Source of the DNA: an uncultured Bacteroidota bacterium
GTDB lineage: Bacteria; Bacteroidota; Bacteroidia; Chitinophagales; Chitinophagaceae
Assembly (NCBI GenBank): GCA_903906365.1
Contig: CAIVKC010000043.1
Location: 186,001 to 250,000, forward strand
Direction of reading: 5' to 3'
Length of the DNA stretch: 64,000 nt
This document shows positions 54,211 to 63,217 of this stretch, piece after piece (within the stretch, counting starts at the first letter, position 1; every line of letters starts with the position of its first letter). The notes under the pieces were generated by a model, which was not told where the DNA came from, did not search any database, and was given only the letters and a program-made list of their open reading frames with translations. The position numbers and the translations under genes are program-made.

Positions 54211-56313
54211 ATGAATATGAAATTATCAAAGAATATTTTCATTTTTTCAATTCTGTTTTGTGCGGCAACGGCCTGTACCAAAGAATTGTTAACGGATACT
54301 TCATTTGTGTCCGCGGCGTCCTCTTCCAGCAAACTGGGTGTGATGTTTGATATCACCCAGGACAACACCGGGCTGGTTACCATAACGCCCAGCGGACAGG
54401 GCGCGGTTTCCTATGACATCCAGTTTGGGGATGGCTCAACCACCGGTGCCAGTGTGCTTCCGGGTAAATCGGCCAGGCATAATTATGCGGAAGGAGCCTA
54501 TACGGTAACGATCGTCGCCCACGACATCAAGGGCGGGACGACCTCCTTTACCCAGCCGCTGACGGTTTCCTTTATTGCCCCGCAGAACCTGAAGGTTACA
54601 CTCACTGCCTCCAACCTGTCGGTAGCCGTATCGGCAACGGCCAAATTTGCCACTTTCTTTAAGATATATTTTGGCGATTCCACCGCAGGGGTGCCCAACG
54701 GGCCCACCTCGGCCCTGGCCAGCCAGGTGATCAACCATACCTATGCCGCTGCAGGGACCTATATTGTAAAAGTAGTAGCCTTGAGCGGGGGAGCGGAAAC
54801 CACCCAGTACCTGGATACCATCCATGTAGCCAACCAGATCAACCTGCCTGTTACCTTTGATGATCCCAATACTGATTATACCATGTCTGATTTCGGGGGA
54901 AATGCCTCCGTGCTTTCGGTGGATCCTGCCAATGCGGCCAATCATGTGATGAAATCAGTGAAGACGCCCGGTGCCCAGGTCTGGGCCGGCACCACCATCG
55001 GGACCGCCCTTGGATTTTCCTCTCCCATTCCACTTACGGCCACTTCCACCAAAATGAGCGTAATGGTCTATGTTCCGGCTGCGGGCCTTGATATCAAATT
55101 AAAAGTCGAAGATCACAACGATGCCACCCATTCGGTGGAAACGGATGTAAAATCCACCCTGTCCAATCAGTGGGAAACCCTCACTTTTGATTTCAGCCAG
55201 CAGGCTCCCGGAACGGCAGCCTTCAATACGGGGTATACCTATGACAAAGCTTCCATCTTCTTCGATTTTGGAAATGCCGGATCGGGAAGTGTATTTTATT
55301 TTGACAACGTGAAGGTGCTGCCTCCGCCGCTGGCACAGATCAAACTGCCGGTTACCTTTGAGGATCCTTCTATTGATTATACGGTGACTGATTTTGGTGG
55401 CAATGCCTCCGTATTGACCCAGGATCCAGCCAATGCATCCAACCATGTCATGCAATCCACAAAGACCGCCGGCGCGCAGGTTTGGGCAGGAACAACCATC
55501 GGAACACCCAGTGGTTTTGCCAGCAAAATTCCTTTGACCGCCGCGGCCACCAAAATGACCGTTAGGGTCTATTCACCGGCAGTAGGCCTGGACGTAAAGC
55601 TCAAGGTCGAGGATCATACCAACGGAGCCAACTCGGTAGAAACCGATGTCAAGACCACCATTGCCAACCAATGGGAGACCCTGACTTTTGATTTTAGTCA
55701 GCAGGCCTCCGGTACGCCGGCCTGGAATGCCTCCTTCAATTATGATAAGGCTTCTATATTCTTTGATTTCGGCAATGCGGGAACGGGTTCGGTCTTCTAC
55801 TGGGATGAGGTCCATTTCCTGGCTCAGGTGAATTTACCGGTAACCTTTGACAATCCCGATATAGACAATACCGTATCCGATTTTGGAAATAACGCCTCCG
55901 TGCTGGCAGCAGATCCGACCAATGCGGCCAATAATGTCATGCAGACCACCAAGCCCTCCGGGGCCCAGACCTGGTCAGGCACCACCATCGGAACGGCCGC
56001 CGGCTGCGCCAGCCCTGTTCCCTTGAGTTCCTCCCGCACGAAAATGACCGTGATGGTCTATTCACCGGCAGCGGGCCTGGATGTGAAGCTCAAAGTGGAG
56101 GACCATACCAATGGAGCCAACTCGGTGGAAACGGATGTTAAAACAACGGTCGCCAACCAGTGGGAGACCCTGACATTTGATTTCAGCCAGCCGGCTTCCG
56201 GAACGCCTGCTTTCAATCCGTCGTTTACCTATGACAAGATTTCCATTTTCTTTGATTTTGGCAACGCCGGAACCGGAAAGGTATTCTACTGGGATAATGT
56301 CATCATTCTTTAA
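54211..56313 (+). CDS. Surface lipoprotein with PKD domains and three tandem binding-type repeats
   Basis: 700 aa (698 from ATG 54217). Lipobox ATAC, two PKD-like domains (about 35-115 and 118-205; YDIQFGDGST, FKIYFGDSTA), then three repeats of about 163-167 aa starting at 54844, 55345 and 55834. Each begins LPVTFDDP-like, carries WAGTTIG, DVKLKVEDH and NQWETLTFDFSQ, and ends YDKASIFFDFGNAG...FYxD. I do not recognise a CAZy module by name; the beta-sandwich pattern and position argue for glycan binding at the cell surface. Confidence 0.85.
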   Translation: MNMKLSKNIFIFSILFCAATACTKELLTDTSFVSAASSSSKLGVMFDITQDNTGLVTITPSGQGAVSYDIQFGDGSTTGASVLPGKSARHNYAEGAYTVTIVAHDIKGGTTSFTQPLTVSFIAPQNLKVTLTASNLSVAVSATAKFATFFKIYFGDSTAGVPNGPTSALASQVINHTYAAAGTYIVKVVALSGGAETTQYLDTIHVANQINLPVTFDDPNTDYTMSDFGGNASVLSVDPANAANHVMKSVKTPGAQVWAGTTIGTALGFSSPIPLTATSTKMSVMVYVPAAGLDIKLKVEDHNDATHSVETDVKSTLSNQWETLTFDFSQQAPGTAAFNTGYTYDKASIFFDFGNAGSGSVFYFDNVKVLPPPLAQIKLPVTFEDPSIDYTVTDFGGNASVLTQDPANASNHVMQSTKTAGAQVWAGTTIGTPSGFASKIPLTAAATKMTVRVYSPAVGLDVKLKVEDHTNGANSVETDVKTTIANQWETLTFDFSQQASGTPAWNASFNYDKASIFFDFGNAGTGSVFYWDEVHFLAQVNLPVTFDNPDIDNTVSDFGNNASVLAADPTNAANNVMQTTKPSGAQTWSGTTIGTAAGCASPVPLSSSRTKMTVMVYSPAAGLDVKLKVEDHTNGANSVETDVKTTVANQWETLTFDFSQPASGTPAFNPSFTYDKISIFFDFGNAGTGKVFYWDNVIIL
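54844..56310 (+). repeat. Three tandem in-frame repeats (period 501 and 489 bp)
   Basis: Units at 54844-55344, 55345-55833 and 55834-56310 encode closely similar modules; units 2 and 3 share long identical protein stretches such as VEDHTNGANSVETDVKTT. Recent intragenic duplication is likely. Confidence 0.85.
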
Positions 56314-56328
56314 TTCATTCAAATTTTC

Positions 56329-57231
56329 ATGAACATGGAAAAGAACCTAAAATATATCCTGCTGCTTGGTTTCACCGCATGGTTGGCTGTTTCAGGCTGC
56401 AAGAAGACCGAATATAGTTTCGGTAAAATCAAAACACCCTCGGACCTCTCCATCAGCGTGGCCATCCAGGGGATGGATAATACCCACCCCGCCGGGGACG
56501 GATCCGGCAATGTGACCATCACTGTCAAAGCCAATGATGCCCTGGTCTATAAGATCTATTTCGGCAACGGGGATTCCCTGTTGACCAGTTCGGGCATAGC
56601 CACCTACAAATACACCCTGCTGGATACGAACAACTATACCATCAGTGTGAATGCCATTGGTACGGCAGGGGTGATGAGTACCCTCAGCCAGCAAATCAGG
56701 GTACTTTATCTGTTTCAAATTCCCGATGATATAATCGCAAATTTGACAGGCGGCAGTGCAAAGAAATGGATGATTTACCATGATACAACCGGGCATTTCG
56801 GAGTGGGGCCTACCAATACTTTTTCACCCGATTATTACTCGGCAACACCCAATTCAAGATCTGCCTGCTCCTATGATGATGAAATTACCTTTACCAAATC
56901 GGGGGCCAACAGTATTACCATGAACGTGGACAATAAGGGCGAATCCTTTTTGACTGGCGCTTCCACCGGTTTTTACGGGGTCTCCGGCGGGGACGGCTGT
57001 TATGCCATCTCCACGGGAGGGGACAAGATATTGGGATTCGGGGCTGCCTCCAGCGGTTCCAACGCCTCTAACTCCACCGGAATACAGTTCAATGTGCCCG
57101 GAAATGGCATCGTTGATTTCGGCACGGGCGGAAGTACCTACGAAATACTTTATATTTCACCGACGGTTATCAGTCTGAGAAATATTGGTATTGAAGGACT
57201 GGCCTGGTACCAGATATTAAAAGCTGAATAG
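56329..57231 (+). CDS. Surface glycan-binding-type lipoprotein, PKD-like
   Basis: 300 aa (298 from ATG 56335). Lipobox VSGC. A PKD-like domain (about 35-130, LVYKIYFGNGDSLLTSSGIATYKYTLLDTNNYTISV) and a C-terminal beta-rich domain (about 140-300) with many Gly/Ser/Asn and aromatic residues. It occupies the SusE/F-like slot of the locus. The C-terminal domain is not one I can name; a role in glycan binding is inference. Confidence 0.8.
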   Translation: MNMEKNLKYILLLGFTAWLAVSGCKKTEYSFGKIKTPSDLSISVAIQGMDNTHPAGDGSGNVTITVKANDALVYKIYFGNGDSLLTSSGIATYKYTLLDTNNYTISVNAIGTAGVMSTLSQQIRVLYLFQIPDDIIANLTGGSAKKWMIYHDTTGHFGVGPTNTFSPDYYSATPNSRSACSYDDEITFTKSGANSITMNVDNKGESFLTGASTGFYGVSGGDGCYAISTGGDKILGFGAASSGSNASNSTGIQFNVPGNGIVDFGTGGSTYEILYISPTVISLRNIGIEGLAWYQILKAE

Positions 57232-57244
57232 CAATCCTGTTTAT

Positions 57245-57273
57245 GGCACCGGTGTCCAAACGGCACCGGTGCC
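57245..57273 (+). promoter_or_regulatory. Intercistronic stem-loop before GH16 gene
   Basis: A perfect 10-bp GC-rich stem (GGCACCGGTG at 57245-57254, CACCGGTGCC at 57264-57273) with a 9-nt loop. No T tract follows, so it is more likely an mRNA processing or stability element than a full terminator. Confidence 0.6.
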
Positions 57274-57288
57274 TATTACCCATAAATA

Positions 57289-58314
57289 TTGGATATGAAA
57301 CGCCTTCTGTTGACTTTGATTTCCGTGTGTATGCTAGCGGCAGCCTGCAAAAAAAGCAGTACAGGATCCACTCCTGATGCCGGCCCTTCCAATTTAAACA
57401 TTTCGGCCGTCGTCAATCCGGACAGCAGCGGTAACGTCAGTTTTACCGCCACAGCCACCAATGCGGTCAGTTTTGATTTTGATTTCGGGGACGGCAATTT
57501 TCAGACCGTGCCTTCAGGGGTTGTTACCTATAAGTACCTGACTTCAGGCAATTACACCGTGAACGTAACTGCCAAAAGCGCCGGCGGACAGACGATTTCG
57601 CAATCCGTTCCGGTAGCGGTGGTGATCAAGACCTCCCTGGTATGGTCGGATGAATTTGATACCCCCGGCAGTCCGGATGCCACCAAATGGGGCTTTGACA
57701 CCGGCGCCGGCGGATGGGGCAACAATGAACTGGAGTACTATACCAGCCGGACAGACAATGCCATTGTTTCCAATGGTACCCTAAAGATCATAGCCAAGGC
57801 GGAAAGTTATAATGGTAGTGCCTATACCTCGGCGAGGCTACTGACCAAGGACAAGTACTCTTTCAAATACGGTAAAATCGAAGTGAGGGCCAAACTGCCT
57901 GCGCCGGCTGGCTCCTGGCCGGCCATCTGGATGCTGGGAAATAATTTTGCCACCGCCGGCTGGCCCGCCTGTGGGGAAATTGACATCATGGAATCCAGGG
58001 GCAACGAACCCGATAAGATATATGGCACTACGCATGATCCCAGTTCCGGAGGGGTCGGCAATGGCGGCACCACGGTTACTGCGGGTTCAACCACTGATTT
58101 TCACCGCTATGCCGTTGAATGGTCTGCGGCTTCGGTTAAGTTCATGGTAGACGATGTGGTTTATTATACTTTTCCCAATACCGGGAGTTCTCCTTTCAAT
58201 CAGAACTTCTTTATTATCCTCAATCTGGCCATCGGAGGCAATTTTGGGGGTAATGTAGACCCGGCCTTCACCAGTGCCGTCATGGAGGTGGATTATGTCA
58301 GGGTCTACCAATAG
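57289..58314 (+). CDS. GH16 endo-beta-glucanase lipoprotein with PKD domain
   Basis: 341 aa (339 from ATG 57295). Lipobox AAAC, one PKD-like domain (about 35-115, FDFDFGDGNF), then GH16 (about 118-341). The catalytic signature E-I-D-I-M-E is present (nucleophile Glu230, Asp232, acid/base Glu235), and the WGNNELEYYT and WPAIWML motifs are typical of laminarinases (beta-1,3- or 1,3/1,4-glucanases). Surface-anchored, it would make the first cuts in the polymer. Confidence 0.92.
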   Translation: MDMKRLLLTLISVCMLAAACKKSSTGSTPDAGPSNLNISAVVNPDSSGNVSFTATATNAVSFDFDFGDGNFQTVPSGVVTYKYLTSGNYTVNVTAKSAGGQTISQSVPVAVVIKTSLVWSDEFDTPGSPDATKWGFDTGAGGWGNNELEYYTSRTDNAIVSNGTLKIIAKAESYNGSAYTSARLLTKDKYSFKYGKIEVRAKLPAPAGSWPAIWMLGNNFATAGWPACGEIDIMESRGNEPDKIYGTTHDPSSGGVGNGGTTVTAGSTTDFHRYAVEWSAASVKFMVDDVVYYTFPNTGSSPFNQNFFIILNLAIGGNFGGNVDPAFTSAVMEVDYVRVYQ

Positions 58315-58494
58315 GGGCCAAATAACCATCTGTTGTGAACGGGCCGCTGCTTTTAAGCAGGGACCCCGGGTGAATGGGTGCAATCAGCAGGTGTCCCACT
58401 GATTAGACCGCTTCATTTCCACCGGTATTGCCAAAAGTTGCCTGGTGGTAAAAATCACGGTACGAAATAATTTATTCCATCTCAATAAAATGGT

Positions 58495-59313
58495 ATGATG
58501 ATTCAAAGAACTTATATAAAACCGGTATGTATGCTGGTGATGCTTGTCCTGATGCAATATGCAGGAGATGCGCAGGGATTGTTTAAAAAGCTGGTCTGGT
58601 CCGATGAATTCAGCAAACCGGGCCTGCCTGACAGCACAAAATGGGGCTATGACAGGGGCAACGGTTGCCCTGATAACTGCGGATGGGGCAATAACGAACT
58701 GGAAGTATATACGGAGAAAAGACCTGAAAATGCCCGGGTGGAAGACGGGAAACTGATTCTCGAAGTCAGGAAGGAATCCTTTCAGGGGGCCCATTATACC
58801 TCAGCCAGGATGGTATCCAAAAATAAGGGTACCTGGAAATACGGCCGTTTTGAAATCAGGGCCAAACTTCCGGCAGGAAGGGGTTTATGGCCTGCGGTCT
58901 GGATGTTGCCCACCAATTGGCACTATGGCGGCTGGCCAAAGAGCGGCGAAATTGATATCATGGAAAATGTAGGCTACTGGCCTGATTCCGTGCTGGGTAC
59001 CATTCACACCGGTGCCTATAACGGTATGCTGGGCACCCAGAAAACCAACGGACTTCATTTTACCGATCTTTCCAAAGCCTTTCATGTGTATGCCATCGAA
59101 TGGAATACGGACACCATTTCATTTTTTGTGGATGATGTCAAATACCAGGTATTTGGTAACCAGCACAAAGGCGCTGAGACCTGGCCCTTTGACCAGGAAT
59201 TCCACCTCCTGCTTAATATTGCGGTGGGCGGAAACTGGGGGGGCAAATTCGGTGTGGATGATGAGATCTTTCCCCAGCACATGGAAATCGATTATGTCCG
59301 TGTATACCAGTAG
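58495..59313 (+). CDS. GH16 endo-beta-glucanase, exported
   Basis: 272 aa. The signal peptide (YIKPVCMLVMLVLMQYAGDAQG) has no lipobox Cys, so it is periplasmic or secreted. GH16 domain with E-I-D-I-M-E (Glu152, Asp154, Glu157), GWGNNELEVYT and WPAVWMLP. It has an extra Cys pair near GCPDNCGWGNN. Lacking the PKD anchor, it probably finishes degradation of imported oligosaccharides. 180 bp after the first GH16 gene. Confidence 0.92.
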   Translation: MMIQRTYIKPVCMLVMLVLMQYAGDAQGLFKKLVWSDEFSKPGLPDSTKWGYDRGNGCPDNCGWGNNELEVYTEKRPENARVEDGKLILEVRKESFQGAHYTSARMVSKNKGTWKYGRFEIRAKLPAGRGLWPAVWMLPTNWHYGGWPKSGEIDIMENVGYWPDSVLGTIHTGAYNGMLGTQKTNGLHFTDLSKAFHVYAIEWNTDTISFFVDDVKYQVFGNQHKGAETWPFDQEFHLLLNIAVGGNWGGKFGVDDEIFPQHMEIDYVRVYQ

Positions 59314-59645
59314 GGTCAGCCTCCAGACCAACAAATAACAGAAACCTTTGCCTTATTTTATACCATAAAGGCCTGGGAAATAAAAGCAGTAAACCCTCCG
59401 ATCGGAGGGTTTACTGCTTTTAGGGGATTATCTATTTTAATACTATTGATGGCCTTCAATTGTTTTTTTCGATCATCCTTATCTCTCATAGGTCAAAATG
59501 GGCGCCAGTTCTTTTTTGCTTTGATAATCAAAGGTTTAATCATTTGCATGGTATGAATGATTTCCAAAAACAGGAATATCTTTCCCAGGATATGGGGCTC
59601 CGGTGGGTTAGGAGCTTGCCCTCTCTGGGGGGCGGCAGCGGCCGC
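59314..59645. other. Convergent intergenic region
   Basis: 332 bp containing the perfect palindrome at 59382-59421; otherwise nothing is visible. Confidence 0.5.
59382..59421. terminator. Perfect 40-bp palindrome, bidirectional terminator
   Basis: 20-bp arms with no spacer; the core is CCCTCCGATCGGAGGG and the ends are AAAA/TTTT. The A and T ends give a T tract on both strands, fitting termination of the GH16 gene on one side and the RND operon on the other. Confidence 0.88.
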
Positions 59646-59957
59646 TTAGTCCATACTGGTTGACTCTACCGGCAGTACAAATCCCCGAATGGGGAATGGG
59701 TTATTTTTGGCTGCCTGGCGGCTTCGGATCATCCCAATGGCCCGGGCCGCTTTTTCATCGGAGGTGAAACTGAAAAAGTACCATGACCTTGTGCCTTCCG
59801 GACCACTTCCAAACCATTCATCCGGAAGGTAGTCTTCGGTCCCGGTCTTATATCCGGTGGTTTCCGATACACTGAATATGGGTATCTCTGCCTGTTCAAA
59901 GATCCGGGTAACCTGTTCCATATCCTCCCGGATGCTGGTTACAACAATCATTTTCAT
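59646..59957 (-). CDS. PII/CutA-like small protein linked to RND pump
   Basis: 103 aa, no signal peptide. A beta-alpha-beta start (MKMIVVTSIREDMEQVTRIFEQAEIPIFSVSETTGYK) resembles PII/CutA-fold proteins such as those next to heavy-metal RND pumps. A WF...WYFFSFTSDEKAARAI segment follows. The usual PII T-loop Tyr/Arg pattern is absent. It starts 6 bp after the pump gene, so it is co-translated and may regulate it. Confidence in the fold is moderate. Confidence 0.65.
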   Translation of the reverse strand: MKMIVVTSIREDMEQVTRIFEQAEIPIFSVSETTGYKTGTEDYLPDEWFGSGPEGTRSWYFFSFTSDEKAARAIGMIRSRQAAKNNPFPIRGFVLPVESTSMD

Positions 59958-59963
59958 GCTATT

Positions 59964-62900
59964 TTATTTTTTGGTTGCATATTTTTTCCTGAGCAGCCGG
60001 TAATATATCAATGGTACCACCAGCAGGGTCAGGAAGGTGGAAGTGATCGTACCCCCCATCAGGGAAATGGCAAGCCCCTGGAAAATGGGGTCAAACAATA
60101 TGATGACTGCCCCGAGCACCACCGCGCCTGCCGTGAGCAGAATGGGAGTGGTTCTCACTGCACCCGCCTCGATCACCGCCTGGCTGAGGGATACCCCATC
60201 TTTGAGTCTGATGTCTATAAAATCGATCAGCAGCACCGAATTGCGAACCATTACCCCTGCCAGGGCAATAAATCCAATCATGGAAGTCGCCGTGAAATAG
60301 GCGCCCATCATCCAGTGACCCAGGATAATACCAATGAGAGATAGGGGGATGGCAGCCAGCATCACCAGTGGTGTGATAAAATGCTGGAACCAGCCTACGA
60401 TAAGCATATAAATGATGATGATGGCTACGGCAAAGGCTATGCCCAGATCACGGAAAACCTCAAAAGTGATCTGCCATTCTCCATCCCACTTGACCGTATA
60501 ATCATCTTCATTTTCCGGCTGGTGGGTATATTCTTCCTTTAGGTGATAGCCGGCTGGAAGGTTTATTTTTTTCAGGCTGTCTGACAGAGCCGATATGGCG
60601 TAATATGGACTTTCCAGCATGCCGGCCATATCAGCGGTGACATAAACCACCCTTTTTTGGTTCTTGCGGTAGATGCTTTTCTCCTTTACGGTTTTCGTTA
60701 TGGTAACGAGGTCCCCCACCGACAGGGAATTACCCTGCCCTCCCATCACTTTGAGATTCTTTAGTTCCTCCAAACTGGATTTATCCCCGTCGGTGAGCTG
60801 CAGATTGATGGGAACCGGGCTGTAAGCCGAGGGATCATGCAATAAACCCACCGTCTGTCCGGAGAGGGCGGCATTCAAATCAGCTGCCACCAGCCCGGGT
60901 GATATTCCATTACGCATGGCCTTATCGCGGTTAACCTCAAAATGATACTGCCACTGGTCATCTTCCATATAGGAATCAATGTCGACCACGTCCGGGGTGG
61001 CCCCCAAGAGTTGTTTCATTTGCCGGCCAATCTGCATCTGCCTGTCATAATCGGGGCCATAGATTTCCGCTACCAGGGTAGAGAGTACAGGCGGGCCGGG
61101 AGGTATTTCCACCAGTTTGGCATTGGCATGGTATTTTCGGGCTATCGACTGAACGGCCGAACGCATGGATTTTACTATCTGATGACTTTGAATCGTTCGG
61201 TCTTTCTTATCTATCAGATTGACCTGAACATCTGCCACATTATTTCCCAGGCGGATATCATAGTGCCTGACCAGTCCGTTAAAACTGATGGGGGCCGAAG
61301 TGCCCGCATAAACCTGGTAACTTTTTACCATAGGTTCCGTTGCTACGTAGCTGGCTATTTCCATGGCCACAGCCTGGGTTTTCTCCAGGGTAGTTCCTTC
61401 CGGCATATCTACAATGACCTGAAATTCATTCTTGTTGTCAAAAGGAAGCATCTTAACTGCCACCGACCGTGTATAAAACAGCGCAAGGGAACCCAGCAGC
61501 ACGACCAGGGTGCCTATGACAAATGCCCATCTCTTCCACCTGGTCTCCATCAACGGAAGGATTAAGGAACGGTACATCCGGTAAATCCCTGATTGTTCCA
61601 GGGTCGGGGCGGCTTTTTGTTTGGCTTCATTTTCATGTCCGCGCAGGAATATATATCCCAGGTAGGGGGTAAGGGTCAGGGCCACCAGCAGCGAAAGCAT
61701 CATGGCAATGGACGCGCCGATGGGCATTGGACCCATATAGGGCCCCATCAGTCCCGAAACAAAGGCCATGGGCAGAACTGCCGCGATGACCGTGAAGGTC
61801 GCCAGAATGGTTGGGTTACCCACTTCATTGATGGCATAGATGGCCGCCTGTGTGACAGGCAGGCGTTTCATTTTGAAATGCCGGTGCATATTTTCTGCAA
61901 TGATGATGGAATCATCCACTACGATACCCGTAATGAACACCAGGGCAAACAAGGTGATACGGTTTAGGGTATAATGCATGAAATAATAAGCAAACAGGGT
62001 AAGGGCAAAGGTGACCGGGACTGAGAGGAAGACCACCAGTCCGCCGCGCCACCCCATTGCCAGCATCACAAAGAGGGTCACCGCCACGATGGATATGAAA
62101 AGGTGCAACAGCAGTTCAGAGACTTTGTCAGAAGCTGTTTCCCCGTAATTCCTGGTTACACTCATTTGTACATCGGAGGGCAAGAGATCTTTTTTGTGAT
62201 GTTCGGCCGCAGAGAGGATTTTCTCAGAGAGCTTCATGGCATCCGCTCCCTTCTTCTTAGCCACAGCCAGGGTAACCGCAGGGTAGGAGGACCTGTACCG
62301 GCCCTTCCAAGCGGTATCTGCCTTGCCATAACCAAAGCTCACATACTGGCTCGGGGTTTGCGGACCCTCGCTGATCCGGGCCACCTGGCCCAGGTAGACC
62401 GGCTGGCCCCCATTGGTTCCCACAATCAGCCGGGAAACATCATCGGCCGTTGACAGGAAACTCCCGGTTTCCACGGCATAGGCTGTATCATGGCTGAGCA
62501 GGGGGGAACCGCTCATCTGTACATTTCCCATGCGAATGTATTCACCCACGGTATTAAAATCGAGGTGGTTCTGGGCCATTTTGTCTTTATCCAGAATTAC
62601 TTTTATCTCCCGTCTCCTTCCCCCAATGACGGTTACGTCGGCTACATCAGCGATTTTTTTAATTTCGTTGGACAGGGCATCTCCCAATTGTTTGAGTTCG
62701 TAATCGCTGTGGTTTTCACTCCACAGGGTCAGCCCTAAAACAGGTACATCATCAATGGCCCTTGTTTTGATCAGTGGCATGGATACCCCCTGGGGCATCT
62801 TGTCCATATTCTTTAAGAGTTCATCATAGAGCTTCACCATGGACCTTTCCACATCCTCCCCCACATAGAATTGCACCACCAGCATCGCCTGTCCCTGCAT

Positions 62901-63167
62901 GGAAGTGGAATAGACGTATTCCACCCCCTTTACATTGGATACGATTTTTTCCAGCGGGGCGGCCAGCCTGCTTTCAACCTCCCGGGGTTCTGCTCCCGGG
63001 AAGGAAACCATAATATCTGCTATGGGCACATCAATCTGGGGTTCTTCCTCCCGGGGTATAAGCAGGGTGGAATAGCTGCCCATCAACAGGAAGGCTGCCA
63101 TCAGCAGGATGGTCAGCTTGGAATGGAGGAATGCCTTGGCTATATTACCTGAGAAACCTTCTTTCAT
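59964..63167 (-). CDS. RND-family efflux transporter permease
   Basis: 1067-aa inner-membrane proton-driven pump. N-terminal helix (FLHSKLTILLMAAFLLMGSYSTL), two large periplasmic loops and 12 helices. The TM4 proton-relay acidic pair is in VDDSIIIAENMHRHF. The sequence VSFPGAEPREVESRLAAPLEKIVSNVKGVEYVYS is typical of AcrB-related pumps of unassigned substrate. It partners with the adaptor gene 50 bp upstream; an outer membrane channel gene is not in the window. Confidence 0.93.
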   Translation of the reverse strand: MKEGFSGNIAKAFLHSKLTILLMAAFLLMGSYSTLLIPREEEPQIDVPIADIMVSFPGAEPREVESRLAAPLEKIVSNVKGVEYVYSTSMQGQAMLVVQFYVGEDVERSMVKLYDELLKNMDKMPQGVSMPLIKTRAIDDVPVLGLTLWSENHSDYELKQLGDALSNEIKKIADVADVTVIGGRRREIKVILDKDKMAQNHLDFNTVGEYIRMGNVQMSGSPLLSHDTAYAVETGSFLSTADDVSRLIVGTNGGQPVYLGQVARISEGPQTPSQYVSFGYGKADTAWKGRYRSSYPAVTLAVAKKKGADAMKLSEKILSAAEHHKKDLLPSDVQMSVTRNYGETASDKVSELLLHLFISIVAVTLFVMLAMGWRGGLVVFLSVPVTFALTLFAYYFMHYTLNRITLFALVFITGIVVDDSIIIAENMHRHFKMKRLPVTQAAIYAINEVGNPTILATFTVIAAVLPMAFVSGLMGPYMGPMPIGASIAMMLSLLVALTLTPYLGYIFLRGHENEAKQKAAPTLEQSGIYRMYRSLILPLMETRWKRWAFVIGTLVVLLGSLALFYTRSVAVKMLPFDNKNEFQVIVDMPEGTTLEKTQAVAMEIASYVATEPMVKSYQVYAGTSAPISFNGLVRHYDIRLGNNVADVQVNLIDKKDRTIQSHQIVKSMRSAVQSIARKYHANAKLVEIPPGPPVLSTLVAEIYGPDYDRQMQIGRQMKQLLGATPDVVDIDSYMEDDQWQYHFEVNRDKAMRNGISPGLVAADLNAALSGQTVGLLHDPSAYSPVPINLQLTDGDKSSLEELKNLKVMGGQGNSLSVGDLVTITKTVKEKSIYRKNQKRVVYVTADMAGMLESPYYAISALSDSLKKINLPAGYHLKEEYTHQPENEDDYTVKWDGEWQITFEVFRDLGIAFAVAIIIIYMLIVGWFQHFITPLVMLAAIPLSLIGIILGHWMMGAYFTATSMIGFIALAGVMVRNSVLLIDFIDIRLKDGVSLSQAVIEAGAVRTTPILLTAGAVVLGAVIILFDPIFQGLAISLMGGTITSTFLTLLVVPLIYYRLLRKKYATKK

Positions 63168-63217
63168 ATACTTCTTTTCTAATTTGTTATTTATCCGTTG
63201 GCTGCCGCCCGGCCTGT

